Below, in pieces: positions 33,165-46,738 of a DNA stretch of 64,000 nt (the stretch's first letter is position 1; every line of letters starts with the position of its first letter). A program made the translations under genes and the position numbers. The notes beneath the pieces were generated by a model. That model searched no databases. It had not been told where the DNA came from and saw only the letters and a program-made list of their open reading frames with translations. The stretch is from Marchantia polymorpha subsp. ruderalis (Eukaryota; Streptophyta; Marchantiopsida; Marchantiales; Marchantiaceae). The DNA lies in the NCBI GenBank assembly GCA_037833965.1, contig AP031357.1:13102001-13166000 (forward strand). Direction: 5' to 3'.

Positions 33165-35870
33165 TAGAGGAGAATACAATCATCAATCTAGCAAACCAAG
33201 AGATTGAGGGTGTTGATGTGGAACATAAGAGTACTATCTACAACACAGTATGTGAGTGCACATTCAATTTGAAAGATGGCGGCCATCATCAACAGTGTAG
33301 AGACTTGGAAGCATGAGAGCAATGTTATTGGAGAGATACAAGGATTTATTTGGGTGGAATCTACTTGGAACCATAGAAATCAACAAGCAGTAAGAAGCTT
33401 TGGAGGCATTGCTACTTTTATCAGATCTGAATTTCTTCCTATGATACATTTGGAAAGCCAAGATATTGGGAAACAATATCATTGGCTTCATCTTGAATTG
33501 ATTGGAGTATCTTATAGTTATTTGGCAGTTTGTTATTTTGCACCATCATCCATGCAGATCTACTCCACAAGCACTTGTAATTGAAGTCAAACATTCCATC
33601 AGTTCATAGGAGATGTTCTCAATTATCAAAACAAAGATGAAATTTTTTTGATGGAAACTTTAATGCTCGTATACAGGGTTATACTATATACTTTTATGCT
33701 CGTATACAAGTATACTATTGATTATCTTTTGTACTCTGCCACTAATACTTAATTTAACTCAATATTTGATATTCTAGAGTCTCAACCAGAATTATATCAT
33801 AGAGCTCTTTTATTTACTCTTTTGTTGTAAAAGTCAATTCATCACTCTACATGTTACTATGTTTCTACTTCACCAAGTTTTCTTTAGATCCTAGTAAGAA
33901 GCAACTTTATAGTCAACATTTACAAGACCTCTTGACTTTTACTACTTGGAGCCTTGATTCACATCTAGTTTGCAACTTACTAGTTGCTCAAAAACTCTAC
34001 TTCTAAGTTCTTTTTGAGACATAAGAACATGAGAGCTAGAGGTTTTCTGGAAATGTATGATTTGACTTTGATTGCAAGCAAGCAAGGGCGATATCAATTG
34101 ATAAATTCTTGGATCTTCACAATTGGCTTATTATGACAAGACTTTACAAAGATTTGATGAAGTCTAAGAAACAAGCATTTTTTATGCGGAAGCAAGAGTG
34201 CTTGACAAAGGAGCTGTTGGGAAATCCCTAATCTCTTTGCAGACGGTTGGCAGTATGATCTTCCAAATCTTTTCTTGATCCCAAGTCTTTGCTTTCTTTT
34301 GCTAAAAAGTTTCAATTTGATCCCAATGTTGCATCAATGTCACGTTGTGAAGTAAAACCTGGCTTATTTTCTGAAGCTGAAGTGATGACTCAACTCACAC
34401 AATTGGCAAATGGTAAATGTGAGGATTTGGATGATCTTTCGATTGAACTTTTCAAGTGAGGAGTAGATGCTATTGGGCCTATACTCACTAAAGTGTTAGA
34501 GAATGATGCTATAGGTTTCCTTCAACTTGGTCTCTACGGAAGATTAATCCTATTCACAAATCTTGGAGCAATGATTTATGGTGGGTAGTATCGTTAGTAG
34601 GACTATCGGACTATCATAGTGGGTAGTATTTTTGCCAAGTTATTGGCAAATTAATGGAATCAAAGTTGAGCACATGGGCTGAATCTTGTTAGAACAAAGC
34701 GCCGTATCCAAGCTAGTTTTCGTCCTACATTCAACACTATAGATCATATCTTGGTTTTGCGTGTTTTATGGAAGAAATCCAAGGGTGATGGAAAAGTTTT
34801 GATTTGTGTGTTCATCGATTTCAAGAAAATTTTTGACATAATACATCATGAGTTTTTATGGCAAAGATTGAATAATATTTCTCCTACAATTATAGTATGG
34901 CACCTTGTGTGCAAAAGAGGGTAGAAATTGGTTTCAAAACTCTATATTCATTGCTAAATAAATGTAGAGGAGTACATCTAATGTCTCAGAGTTTTAGGAA
35001 ATTCTTATTGTTTCTCGTTATCTTATATGGAACACATGTGTGAGGTGTTGGTTGTAAGAAGACAGGTTTGCAGCGTTTGGAGATCGTGCAAAAGATATTC
35101 TTACAATACAAATTGGGTGTGAGTACCCAAACTTCATATGTTATTCTTTTTGCGGAAACAAATTCTCTAACTCTTGAGGCTCAAGTTCTCTTCTAGACTA
35201 TCACTTACGTCAAAAGAGTGAAATCTTTTGACGCTTCTCGATTTACTCTTGAAACTTTGTGTGCCACACCGTCCAAGGTATGGTTTGCAATTGAGGTGGA
35301 ATGTGACAAAACTCGATTCGGATTTGCTTTCTATGGCACGTTGCGAGCGTATCAAGGAGGAATTTCTCAACATTATTTTGAGCATACGAATCGCTAAAAT
35401 GAAATTTTATCAACTTAATGTGAATACTACGTTTTTTTATTGTAAGCAAAGATAATTGTTTGCGTAACTCTCTACGTCTTTACGTCATATTATTGTTCGC
35501 CATAAAACAATATTTTATAATCTTGGGAATGATACAAGGCATTGGTTGAACATTAATAGGAGTGAATGTATTTGTAAATTTATATGATGGAATAAAAGTT
35601 GAAGAACATGTGTTTGTTACTTATACTAGAGATATTGAAATTAAAATGGTTCATAAAGTTGTTGTTGAGAATTTTTATTCTTTATTGCAGCTTGAACTTT
35701 CTGTTTCAGATTGTTTGACGAGAAATGTTAATAGTTTTTCATTCTAATGCTATGGTCACTAGTTAAATGGTTCTTTGCTGGTGAGTTTGATTGTTTGTGC
35801 TGTATTTTTTAACTTTTGTTCCTTTGGTACTGATAACTTGATATATTTACCATTCATGCATAATTCTAGT
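33165..35870 (+). mobile_element. L1-like LINE, copy C, lacking the RT catalytic core
   Basis: It begins at the end of ORF1 / start of ORF2, where GATGTGGAACATAAG matches copy D. The endonuclease domain (33276-33584 and after) shows GGIATFIRSEF, YHWLHLELIG and a GNFNARI box with N in place of the usual D of GDFNAR. The linker and RT fingers follow (FCPTF-like near 34720, VFIDFKK near 34810, HHEFLWQRL near 34845). The sequence then jumps to CVQKRVEIGFKTLYSLLNKC (near 34907). The palm with the YADD box is therefore deleted. The thumb and C-terminal region continue, broken, to about 35870. It is not functional. Confidence 0.87.
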
Positions 35871-35930
35871 TCGTTGATTTTTCTCAATTTTCTGATTTGT
35901 TTCGTTATCCACACTCCAGTACATTTTCCC

Positions 35931-36171
35931 TGCGTCACATGTCCAGCCTCCACTTTCATTTTGTGTCTCCTACCGTCATGTCAAAGGCAGAGCTCGCTTA
36001 TGTCAACAATGAGATTTAGGGACAGGTTATCTCGTAAAGTTTAACATTTGTGCGTCACATCTGAGGCCTCCACTTTCATTTTGTGTCTCCTACCGTCTTG
36101 TCAAAACCAGAGCTCGCTTATGTCAGCAATGAGATTTAGGGACAGGTTATCTAGTAAAGTTTAAACATTTG
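35931..36171. repeat. 120 bp tandem duplication
   Basis: Copies start at 35931 and 36051 (TGCGTCACAT at both), with about 95 percent identity by eye through CCTCCACTTTCATTTTGTGT and GGGACAGGTTATCT. It lies just after the 3' end of LINE copy C. Confidence 0.92.
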
Positions 36172-36663
36172 TGCAAGAAATCGGCTTAGTTTAGCAAACA
36201 ATCTGACATGAGATAATATCGACCGCTCCAACTTGTGTCAACTCCAATTTAGGAACGCAATTGCAAGTCTCTATTAAGAAATTATATCATCAGAACAAAA
36301 TACAGATGCAGGGATACGGAGGACTACTCGCCGTTCCTTGAAATAAGTCCAGGCTGCTCATTACAAAGCACCCATAATTCTGCTAAGGAGATTGTCTGCG
36401 CTGTTTCAACTATACCCTAACCATGTACATTTCCGGTGCTACACCAGCTTATCATGCTCAATAAATGCGTCACAAATTTACATATATTTCTACTAGTGCC
36501 AGCAAATAGTAGACACAGTTGTGACTTTCTCTGTATACTCCGTGGACGAGAGATTCTTCTGTCTGTCTATTTTAGCCTCCTACTGTATTCTGGGAAAGGA
36601 TATGGCTCCTAAGGTATGAACTTCAGTTCCCACACAGATATCAATAGCATCAACATGCAATGG
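36172..36663. other. 3' flank of the DUF212 gene
   Basis: No gene was recognised. It would hold the 3' UTR and polyadenylation region of the minus-strand gene. Confidence 0.45.
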
Positions 36664-39468
36664 TCAAAATTGAAAACTTGAATGCAAGGCAAGAGTTACC
36701 GCTATTCCCCATATAGCTCCTATCAACACTTCGAACTTAGTATGGCCCACTGATTCTTTCAGAGGAATGTGTCTCCAGCCACTCAAATTACCGAGCTCTT
36801 GAAGTGTTACTTGGCCATCTTTCACACTCGGAAGACTTTCTGCCGCTTCAAAAAATCCTTGTGTCCTTCCAAGAGCACTACCATTCATAACACTTTTCTC
36901 ATCAGAAATCTGTGTGGAGAACGATGGCGTGCCATTCACCTTCGGATCGTTGTAAACAGCCGTAGACTTAGATGCCTTGGCTGTGGAAACCGAGGAATCA
37001 GCTTCCTCCATGAATTTCAATTCAGCCTGAACAGGATCACGGGCTAGCTCCGCACCAATTGAGTAAGGGGAGGGGTTCGGAGGAGATGAGGATGAGGACG
37101 ATGACTCTGGAACTGGATTTGGCAATTGTGTTAAGACAATAGTGTTGATTACTTCCGCTTGTTTGCCCACTGACCTCCTAACACCCTGCAAAATCGCATG
37201 TTCCGGTAAGAAATTAACTGTTCAGAAGTAACATGACGGTCTCCAAAATCACTAGTCATGTAGAGGGAGAGCTGAGCAAAAACGGAATACAGCTGGGCAT
37301 CGATGAGATTACCTGAGCATCATACATAAACAAGGCAGCTACGATGACAGAGAATCCAAATAGCGAATCCGAGAAGCCCCTGGAGAACACCAAATTCAAA
37401 GAACTCATCAGTTAGAGTTGACACATTGAATACATTCAAACAGTGAAGATAAACCAGACTGTACTTTCCAAAAGCTTCAATTTACAGTAGGGGGGAATAA
37501 TATGACAGAGAATAAGGTGATGCTTTTTGCAAGTTCCAAATTTATACCAGCAAAATACTATTCTATAATCATTCGAAGTTTTTAACTCAGATCTTACCTC
37601 TCTAAACCCATAGCAGTTGCTGCAGCGGTCACAACCTGCCATCAATTACAAGTTACATTGAAGGTTATAAAGGTCCATACGAGTTGCCAATAATAAGTGC
37701 AAGAAAAGGTTGAATATTATCAATCACAATACTGATATCAAAGTTAGGTACCGCAGAGTGTGTAGACGGCATTCCACCAGGCTTTATGATCAGTTTCAAG
37801 TTGAACCCTTTCCCGGATGCTGCAGAAGACACAGGCTTCACCAACTGTCCAAGAATCCCAGCAACGGCTGAAGATACTAGAACCTGCATAACATAATATG
37901 TCATGAAGTGTCGAACAACTGGAAAGAAAATATGTCATTAATAGGAAGGGCTACATTGATGGAATACGTTAGTCAATTTGTTCAAGCGATATGGTTACTG
38001 ATAGGCTATGCCGTTAACCAGAAATCGTCACCTTTTTCTACTTGGACATTTACCTCCAGGACAAGAGACAATTTGACATCAAACATAAATTGCTAGAGGA
38101 AAGCATCTCGCATTAGGTGGAAATCATCCAGGTGTCTGAGTATCTGAAGAAGGCGGCGATATATATGGTCGCGACAATCTGAATTTTATACGATACTCTT
38201 TCAAAATCCTTCCTACTAAAGAAAAAGAAACCTCGATGAGGATCATGAAGACTGGCCAGTGAGACATTCAACGTTCAAGTCAAGCGTACATCCCCGGGTC
38301 ACTTAAATGTCCGAGTACGCATATTTTTTAGCACTCTTCTTTCGAGCAAACCATGTCCACATGAAGTTGTTTTGATGTTGGTTTCTAGGTCTGCATACAG
38401 AACACTCTAAAACCTTCGTTCGGGAGAACGAAGCGTTTAGAGTCGACTCCTCTCCAACACAATCTTCACGTACAGAGATCTAGCTCATGAACGGGACTCT
38501 CGTTTCGTCCCAAACACCACTAAATGTAACAAACGAGTCAACAAAACTCGAAAACCATGTTAAAAAAAAAAAATTTGAATCAATGGAAACAGATTTCAAA
38601 GTCGTAAGCAATCCCTAAACTGCAGTATGTCCCGGAGTGATTTATACCTGGATGACCGAAGAGTTCGAAGGAAAAAAATTCTCACTTGTATGTAAGCATT
38701 TCGCGTAGAACATGAGGGAAAGTTCAGATAGACATTAACCACGTCAACGCATTACTTTTATTAAACAGTTTATTTGCATGAGTTCGTTCAATTGTACACT
38801 GTAGCCAAGACGTAGTAAGTTGCACACAATGAATTAAGCTTCTTATCCTCGATCGTGGTATGTGACAAGATGCATTCAGGCAGAGTGATGCAATGAAAGC
38901 TCGAAGAGTACAAAGTCAAGGTTGTCCCGTAATCAGATACTGGGAGGTACATTGATGATTTTAAGAAACGCTGAACTTTCTATTACCTGTACATTGGAAC
39001 GATAGGCTGCTGTTCCATTGAAGGAAAAGAAATTTCTCAAGGTTAGAAGGTAGATGTGTATCCTATCGCGGTGAATTCTCGTACCGAGGCTCTTGTGGTC
39101 GACGATTCCACCTTGGCGCAAAATATAGCAACAGAGGTGAATCTGAATCTTCTGAACTAGCTTGAACCCTGAAAAATGTCAATCGTATAGTTTTATTTGA
39201 AAGGAGGATCGTGGGATTAAGACTGAACCTGGTTGCGATAAATCTCCTCCCAGGCTGCCACGATATGGACCCGTTTCCGATCAGGGTCTCGGAATCTGGG
39301 CCGCCTAGAGGCTGAGAAATCATGCCCGCTCCGCTGACCGAGCCAAACGCTCTTCAAGCCAGAATTCCCCGCTCTGCTTCTCCAAGAATGGCACCTCGAC
39401 ACTCCAGCACGAGAGAAAGAGCTATCCGCGTGAGCAGAGCAGCAGCACAATCCCAGTACACTGGCCAT
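36664..39468 (-). CDS. DUF212 / acid phosphatase-vanadium haloperoxidase-related membrane protein, probably plastid
   Basis: Five exons join in frame: 39229-39468, 37752-37883, 37598-37635, 37313-37379 and 36664-37185, giving about 332 residues. The family core is clear: VLVSSAVAGILGQLVKP, GGMPSTHSA, VVTAAATAMGLERGFSDS, FGFSVIVAALFMYDAQGVRR, then VGKQAEVIN and near the end SVGHTKFEVLIGAIWGIAV. Hydrophobic segments predict a small integral membrane protein. The first ~70 residues are rich in S, R and A and poor in acid, as in plastid transit peptides. A low-complexity stretch of about 100 residues (a serine run and S/T-rich sequence) sits between the QAEV and GHT segments, making it longer than the ~160-residue bacterial relatives. 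The biochemical role of the family is unknown. The first intron is 1.3 kb. No lesion was seen. Confidence 0.9.
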
Positions 39469-40080
39469 TCAAAATCGACGGAGAGTTGCGATAAGCCTAC
39501 GGGTTCGAGACCTCAACAGAGTACAGTGGCGGGAGCTCTCCTCGTCGAGCCAAGCGTGCACGCGCTCTCCAACTTCCACAGACGCAATTCGCAGCATCAA
39601 CACGAATCAGAACAACGAGGAATCCACAGGGCCCGCCCTCCAATCCGAGAGCTTCGACGCACTCACTCACTCTGTCTGCCCCTCCTCGAGAACCGGCAAG
39701 AGCATGAAACTGGTTCGGCAGCTTTCCTGAGTCGCCTCTGAGTGCGAATGAATGCACCGAACGCCGTCAAGACATTTGTCGAATCCGGAGGCTGGGCAGA
39801 TCCCGACCACTCGAACAAAGGCCGCGAGGTGGGGAGTGCGAGCGAAACTGTGACGGTGCGAGGCGGACGAGGCTGACGAGCAGCAGCAGCAGCGCCATCA
39901 ACGCCACCTTCCGGCTCCACTGAATGACGGCGGGCTCTGGACCAACAATTTTGCATGGACGTGGCGTCGAGCCATGAGGCCTTTTTTACATGCCTACTTA
40001 TTTCATTTTGCGCCCGCATTTCCAGCATTGGCTCGAGCGCTGACCCGCACGCTCTGCTGCTTCTGATTTCTTTTCAGTTA
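39469..40080. other. GC-rich upstream region of the DUF212 gene
   Basis: Composition changes sharply from AT-rich flanks to GC-rich around the gene start, as at an active plant promoter and leader. ORFs on both strands here (39322-39741 plus, 39497-39757 and 39663-40028 minus) reflect the composition and were not taken as genes. No specific element could be named. Confidence 0.5.
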
Positions 40081-42700
40081 CATTGGAACGTACTCTGCGG
40101 TTTTTCTTCTTCGAGTATTATATGACACTCTTATATGCATTTTTAGGCGAATTTTTAGTTGCAAGACGAGATAAGAAGTTTCGGCATTTCGAGGTCTTTG
40201 TTTTATTTTAAAGATAACAAAAAGAAATTAAACTTTTATTTTACTCATATTTTATTTGAGTGAACATAGTTCATACTTTTCACATGAACCTAGAAACAAT
40301 AAATCAAGAATACAATAATATTTAGAAAATTCAATTTTGTCAATATGGATAACCTTTTATCCTCTATAAATGATTAATTCGTGGAAAGGGCATCCAACAT
40401 CTTTTCATGATATCATGTGAATTTGTAAGATGCATAGTTGTTGGTTATGAAACGCGGTTTTTACATGTTAATTTCTGTACGTGATTAGTTTCTTATCCTC
40501 GTCACAGGTTGTTGTTGGAATTTAACTCTGGTTAGTTGAACTAACGTTATACCTTTATTATATGATAGAGTTGGTCGTAGCTACCACTGTCAATCACCAA
40601 CAAATAGGTTTTATTTGGGATGTCAATTTTGAATTTATGTGTATTTTGACTTCACCAAAGTGATTTGATAATAATTCCTTGCATCAAGATGTGAGAAGAT
40701 TGACACTCGAATATATACACAAGCAGAATGTGAAGCAAGAGCTAATGAAAGCATAATTGTATCCTTAATTTCAGCTCAATTTTCAAAGTTTCTATTTTTG
40801 AAGAATCATACTTTTCATGTCTCCTCTTTCTCCAGCGAAATAAAAATTGATGTCTTTCCATGGCTAAAGGAGAGTTTTGAATGCGACATATTCACAATTG
40901 GACTTCATCTTTCATGTAATCAAACTTGTATCCCCAACTTGTTTGTCTTTGACTCAAACATCCACAATGCAAAACACCATATATATACACAACCGAGGGT
41001 CTTAGATTACTTTCCCATCGAGATTTGGTAATCTTTGATTCAAACATACCCGACCCAAAATACAAAACATACACAAACAATATACATGTGATTCACACTT
41101 TTAGACTAAGTACAGTGGACCACACTATTACTTCAACAAACATCTCTAATTATGCAATTAAGAGCTAAGATCAATTGACTTATATTATATCAGACTATTA
41201 GATTATTTAACTATAGTGAAATTAACTAACAATAATTTAAGACCTGTTGAACTTGTTTCAAAAAACAAAATCTATGTCAATTTGTTTTATTCTGCTATAT
41301 GTCATATTTTCAAAGTTAGATGTGAAGCATTTGAAAAGTCAAAGTGAAGATTCACAATGAATGAATTAATCTCATCTTAATGACAAGTCCATTCAACTGA
41401 ATTCTTATTGTAGTTTTCGTTGCTAATTGATCTTCGGCAGTGAGTGGAACTAAGCAAATGTTTTGTAATGTATATCTCAAATTTATGCATCCAACTTTCA
41501 AGTGTAAACACATATCTGATCATAAATTTTATTTCAACTAGATCTTGTCCATAATCAACATTTACATAATCAATCAAAGATTTGACATTATCTGATTTTA
41601 CATCAAATACAAGATCAAATCCAACACACACTCAAGATATTTAAACATTGCATTCATAGCATTCAAATGTATTTTTACTAGATTTGAGATGTATCCAATC
41701 GTTTTGCTCGTAAAAGAAGCAATTTGAACCTAAGTTCAAAGCATCATAATATGAAACTTCTCATTATCTTGTAAAAGATCTTGGAAATCAATTATATTTC
41801 CACAATGTGTGCACTATGTTTCCTGTCTTGAGACTGGAAACTCACAAACAAGTTTACATGCCGGCTGGAGTACATCGATTGGCGATGCATTTTATTACAA
41901 ATAGCATGAAATACTTTATGTAGAAAAAGGCCCGTAGCGCGGGGTTATGTCAGGCTAAAAAGAAAAAAAATGACAAGAAAAAACTGACAAGCAATTGAAC
42001 AAAAAAGGACTTTTGGACAAAGAGTGATAGAATTCTCATTCTATAAAGTGAAAATATATTAGAATGAGTGAATAACATACCAAGTTGAAAGAATAAATCA
42101 TCGCATATTATGTTAAACATCGAGTGAAAATTTACAAAATATTGTGATCAAACATATGTCAAGCAGACGTGTTTCATGATAGTATTTACGATAGATACAT
42201 CGTGGAGAAATATGATCAACAAGCTTTTGTTTCTTTCTCTCTTCTATACAAAATCAACGGTTTTATAATGAAATCTCTTTTTTGTATATACTGAACATAT
42301 GGTGAGGTAGAATTAGATGGAAACTAAGAGGTGTGAAAAAGTCATTTGGTGTGCGATTGGAAACTATATTTGAGTATAATGCGCTAACAGTACTAAGTGA
42401 TGTACAAACAAGATAGACAGAACAAACAAACATTTCATGGCTTGACCTCCAGGATATAAATTGTAAGCCACATTTTGTATGTGACGATCTGATTCCTTTT
42501 CAGTTTGCCTCAATAAATAACTCTACTTCTAGATAAATATAGTAATAAGCTAAAATTTACTATAGTTCCTCCATAATCTTGAATTTCTCGGCGTTATTTC
42601 CAGCTGTTCACGTGAGATGCTTACAACGAAATGTGATGTCTGATCCTCGGAGTTAGCAAAAATTCGATCTTAGCATGTCACGTTATCCTGTCAAACGAAT
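40081..42700. other. AT-rich gene-free stretch
   Basis: No ORF over 85 codons has a recognised motif, and no tandem repeat was noticed. It may be old transposon-derived DNA. Confidence 0.45.
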
Positions 42701-44204
42701 GTTCCCTACAAGTTGTTCCAAATCACTATCATAACGTCCCACTGCGAAAACACGGTGAGCGTCATTTGCAGGATATGTCCTGACTCTGGCGTGCTTGCAG
42801 TCTACGGTGCCATACCCGCTCAAAGTGATTGGAGTGTCCAAATCCGGGATCTTTCGAGACTGTCTGAGAAAGTAGAAGCACAGGAAGATGACAGGGTCAA
42901 GAATATAGAGATTACTATGAACGAACTAAAACGTTTCGTCAAGGGAAATTGTACACGCTGACAACTCTAATGAAGTTGTCCATTTCTGTGGCTCTTGCCT
43001 CTTATAAAGTAAGGGCGACAGGCTATTATATTATACTGTATGGCTGGCCCTGATATTATCACCTTCTCACTGTGTGGTTGTCACACACGTCTCCACATTG
43101 TTCTGCTAATTGCAGAGAGTCATGCAACTCCATTACAAACGTCACGCTAGAATATGTGCCATGAGGTTAGAAAAACAATGCAGGTAGCTTGAAGGTCCTC
43201 GACGTTTCGAGTAAGCTGTCGCCGTCCAACGGATCAGTGAATATAGCACAGTTTCGTAAGCGGTGAGTGAAAGAGTACTCGCCCCTAAGTTAGCACACCC
43301 ATTTCCTCTCAAAAATCCGTGAGTGGCCCACGAACGTGGCACTTTGATCACACATTCCGTGACAGTTCTGTAAAGGTCGTCTACGGTCCTTCACAATTGA
43401 TGCACAGAAACTGGACCGTAAAGAACCGCCTGCAGCTAGATCAAAGTACTCAAGTCATATGCTCGGGGCATGGTTCGACCATTACCGGCGCTACTGCTAT
43501 ACTTAAGATATTGTAGTTTTGATCTTCCGCTTACATGCAAGATACGGTAATTATGCCAGGAATCCGGTTGAACTGTTATTTAGCTTTTTCGTGTAAGTAG
43601 CTTGGTCCAAGATCTTCGAAACTGCTTGTCTTCCCATGATCCACTTTCCATATATGTGGCCACCCTGGATAAGTTGGCGTGTATCACCTCGCCCGTCGCA
43701 GATTCTTTGTGAGCGTTTCAGATTCCAACGTCAATACATCTAGCTCGATGACGAGGGAGTCAGGGATTCTTTGGTAGAAAAAACGAGAACAGATGTCAGA
43801 GACAGTAGAGTTACAGCTGTAACAACAGTAGGCCTTCCTACCTTGCTAGTGTGACAAACAAACTAGTGCAGCGGAAGGCAGCAGTTTGAAGGATCGCTCG
43901 TGCTCTGTTGTAGTTGATCGTGGCCCATTTCTTCATTGATGTGAGCAGAAAGAAAGATGGAAATTAAGTGACTATTTTTCATTCAAAAGCCTTCCTTTTT
44001 TACCGACTATGTACAATTTTCCCTAAATTCTGTTTTCTTTAGAAAGAGCAAATGGCAGTCTTGCTGCGGACGCGATGCAGTGAAACCTACACAAAACATT
44101 CACGTTCATCTCTAGATATACACCTGCTGGACTCAAGCAGCAACGCCGTGGTAAACACAATCGCGTTTTATAGGCAGTTTCAGCTTCATGATGAATAGCC
44201 AACT
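42701..44204. other. spacer downstream of the six-exon gene
   Basis: An ORF at 42713-42961 (plus) includes a charged, possibly coiled-coil end (LSEKVEAQEDDRVKN), and another lies at 43319-43516. Neither is recognised. GC content is higher than in the preceding stretch. Confidence 0.35.
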
Positions 44205-46738
44205 CTAAGCAGATTTGGTAGGGAGAGAAGAATATGGAGGAGCTGAAGTAGGATATACTGGAGCTGTAGGAGTGTAAGGATTTTGACTCGGGTCATAAGC
44301 TTGAAATGTGGTTGCATGAACTTCGGATGTTGCATGAATAACAGCAGTGGCAGGTGGAGCAGTAATGGGAACTTGAGCAGGTGCGGAGACAATAGTAGGA
44401 GTAGAATGATTTTGAAAAAAGGATGGTGGCCTACGTCGGTCTTGTTCTCTCCGAAGCGTGTTCTCTGCGTCTTTGAGCGCCTTCTGCCTCCTCTCCTCGC
44501 TTGCTGTACCAGCCTCTTTGATTGCCTGTGCAAAACGGTAAACAGCCTTGGCCGCCCTTGTCCTGTGAGCGCACACAGATGAGTGAATCATTCAAAGCTC
44601 GACATTGACGTAAACAAGAGATAAACAGTTCTCAGCTTAATAGAAGAGAGGTTGGAGCAGGTACTTGTAGGACATACCGAGAGTAAGCTCGGTGTCTCCT
44701 ATAAGTAACTGCACACAACATATATAAAGAAAACAAGTACAGAATATTCTGTAATGTAACCTCTCCATATGTTGTATATACTTCATGTTGTCAAAGTAAA
44801 TTACCGCGCATCTGGCGACTGCTCGGTCACGGCTGCCCACTCGACTAGCCGAGTCACAGCATCTCTGATACAGGCTTCTAGTTGCTCCCACTCGGTATCA
44901 AATTCCTGCATGATACCGCCGGGAACCATCATGAAGTAGGTGAAAAGGATGAGTTTGCTAAATGATGACCAACACCTAGATATCTAGTTTGCTTGGCATA
45001 GCAACCGTAACATAAATTCATGCGCAATGAAGCAACGAACTCAGGTCAATAAGTAAGCCAGTGAATCAGAACAGCTATGGGAATAAGCATAGAAATATCA
45101 ACTCCGTCCACACTTGGGAAAAGCCTTGATTATACCTCTGCAAGAATCAGTACAGCATAGTAGACATCATGGGCGACAGAGTCTCGGTCATAGTGATCCT
45201 TGCCCATCCTCGACTTGTTTAGAAAATCCTGCATTCCTTGCACAATTGCTGATTTTTGAAATTCGCCGTACTTGAGGGTTTCTTCCATCAGTACACCACC
45301 CAGCACTACAACCACATCGATTGGGACAGTGGTCTTCTCTGAGTCAGTCTGAAACAAAGGGACAGAAAGGAAACATAAAATGCAAACGGTAAGCATTCTT
45401 TCCAGGATTTTGCAAATTTCCGGAAGAACTTTCGGTTTTGGAAGATTGAGATTTAATTAGGGGCCAGAATATATCAGCTCCGATTGATGACACGAATCCT
45501 CGCTATACAGAACAAATATCCTAACATAGGCATGATGCACGTTCACTTCTGTTATTTACATTGGAAAGAACGGCTTGCGATATAAGGTTCTCAGAAAATC
45601 GTGAGACATACATCTTCATGAACCTCATATTCACCTCTACTCTGTCAATTTAGGAAAAAGCAACGAAAGGTTAACCGAAAAATGTATGGTGTAAAAATAC
45701 GAAAAAACTTACCAGCCTCTTCGCAGAAACCAAAGCGGCTGCTTGCAATTCATGTTTGTACCCAGCCATCTTCAGATAGTACAACCTTTTCAAAACTGTA
45801 AAACACAGCCAACATATACAGCACCACTAAATCACGTTGGGGAAATATAACAAAAATCACGATGGAAAGGGTGATGCGGAAGCCTTCAGGAGACCTCAAG
45901 GACGTCCAATTGTCTCTTATTGCACAGAATTCGAATGCTCGTCCCTCATTAGAAATAAATGTGGACTTTCTTATTGCATAATACAAAAATCGAAAGAGGA
46001 AAACCAAAACAAATTATGATATTTATAAGCCATTATCAATTCTCATCTTCTTGGTCCACTTTCACTGTTATGCTATAGTCCAAATGTGGATGTAGCCATC
46101 TTTGTGTCCAGACCATGTACATGTGTTGTTTCGCACATCCATGAACTGTACTGCATTTGATCACAAAATAAATAATATTGAACACTGGACTAGGAGCCGT
46201 TTCTTGAATTCCCGATACAATTCCTGTCTCTTTTGAACAAGTGAATCCCTAGCCTTCAGTACTGATGCGTTATTCCAGGCATTACAACACAACGAGGAAT
46301 GCAGATTCTGACTAATACAGTGCATTTAGTGTTTTCTAGTTAAAACTTGAGGCCACTGATTCACAGAAGCTGACGATAAAGAGTGTTGATTTGAAGAGTC
46401 AAAGAATGAGACATCCGAACGAGGCATGAAGCAGAAGCTCGTGACAATGGGGATATCACTGCCGAACGGGTGAGGATTAAGCGGTCATATTTGAGGAGTT
46501 AGTAAAGAGGTCACATTGTTCAGAAGAACTAACCAGTTACTAGGTGTTCAACCGGAGGCAAGCCTTTGGCTTTTAGCTCGTTCAGCACATCCTGCTCGTG
46601 CTTGTTGGCGTAACCTTTCCGAGCTTTCTGAACTCCCGCTTGAATCGCAGCCGCTGCTACTTTGCTGGCGCTAAACATCATCCCCAAACCTTTTTTCGCA
46701 GCAATGGCAGCCGTATTGGCCGCCGAAGAAGCTGCCAT
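44205..46738 (-). CDS. conserved-looking plant protein of unknown function, six exons including a 21-nt exon
   Basis: Exons 46534-46738, 45713-45795, 45136-45348, 44805-44905, 44678-44698 and 44205-44562 join in frame to about 326 residues. Exon 2 starts after TTTACAG. The start is the first ATG of the alanine-rich N-terminus (MAASSAANTAAIAAKKGLGM). The middle is helical and mixed-charge: KRLYYLKMAGYKHELQAAAL, TVPIDVVVVLGGVLMEETLK, DRDSVAHDVYYAVLILAEEF. After a helix with RAAKAVYRFAQAIKEAG and a basic stretch (RREQDRRR) the last ~80 residues are rich in P, T, A and S. No catalytic motif, signal peptide or membrane segment was seen. Continuous frame across five introns argues for a real gene. 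I do not recognise the family. A GC-rich region lies upstream. Confidence 0.8.

Noticed and set aside
39322..39741. 139-codon plus-strand ORF
   Set aside because: It runs antisense to exon 1 and the leader of the DUF212 gene, in compositional GC-rich sequence.
44205..46738. LIP5/VTA1-like endosomal protein
   Set aside because: The Pro-rich tail after a helical domain looked similar, but the N-terminal MIT-type motifs of VTA1 are absent.
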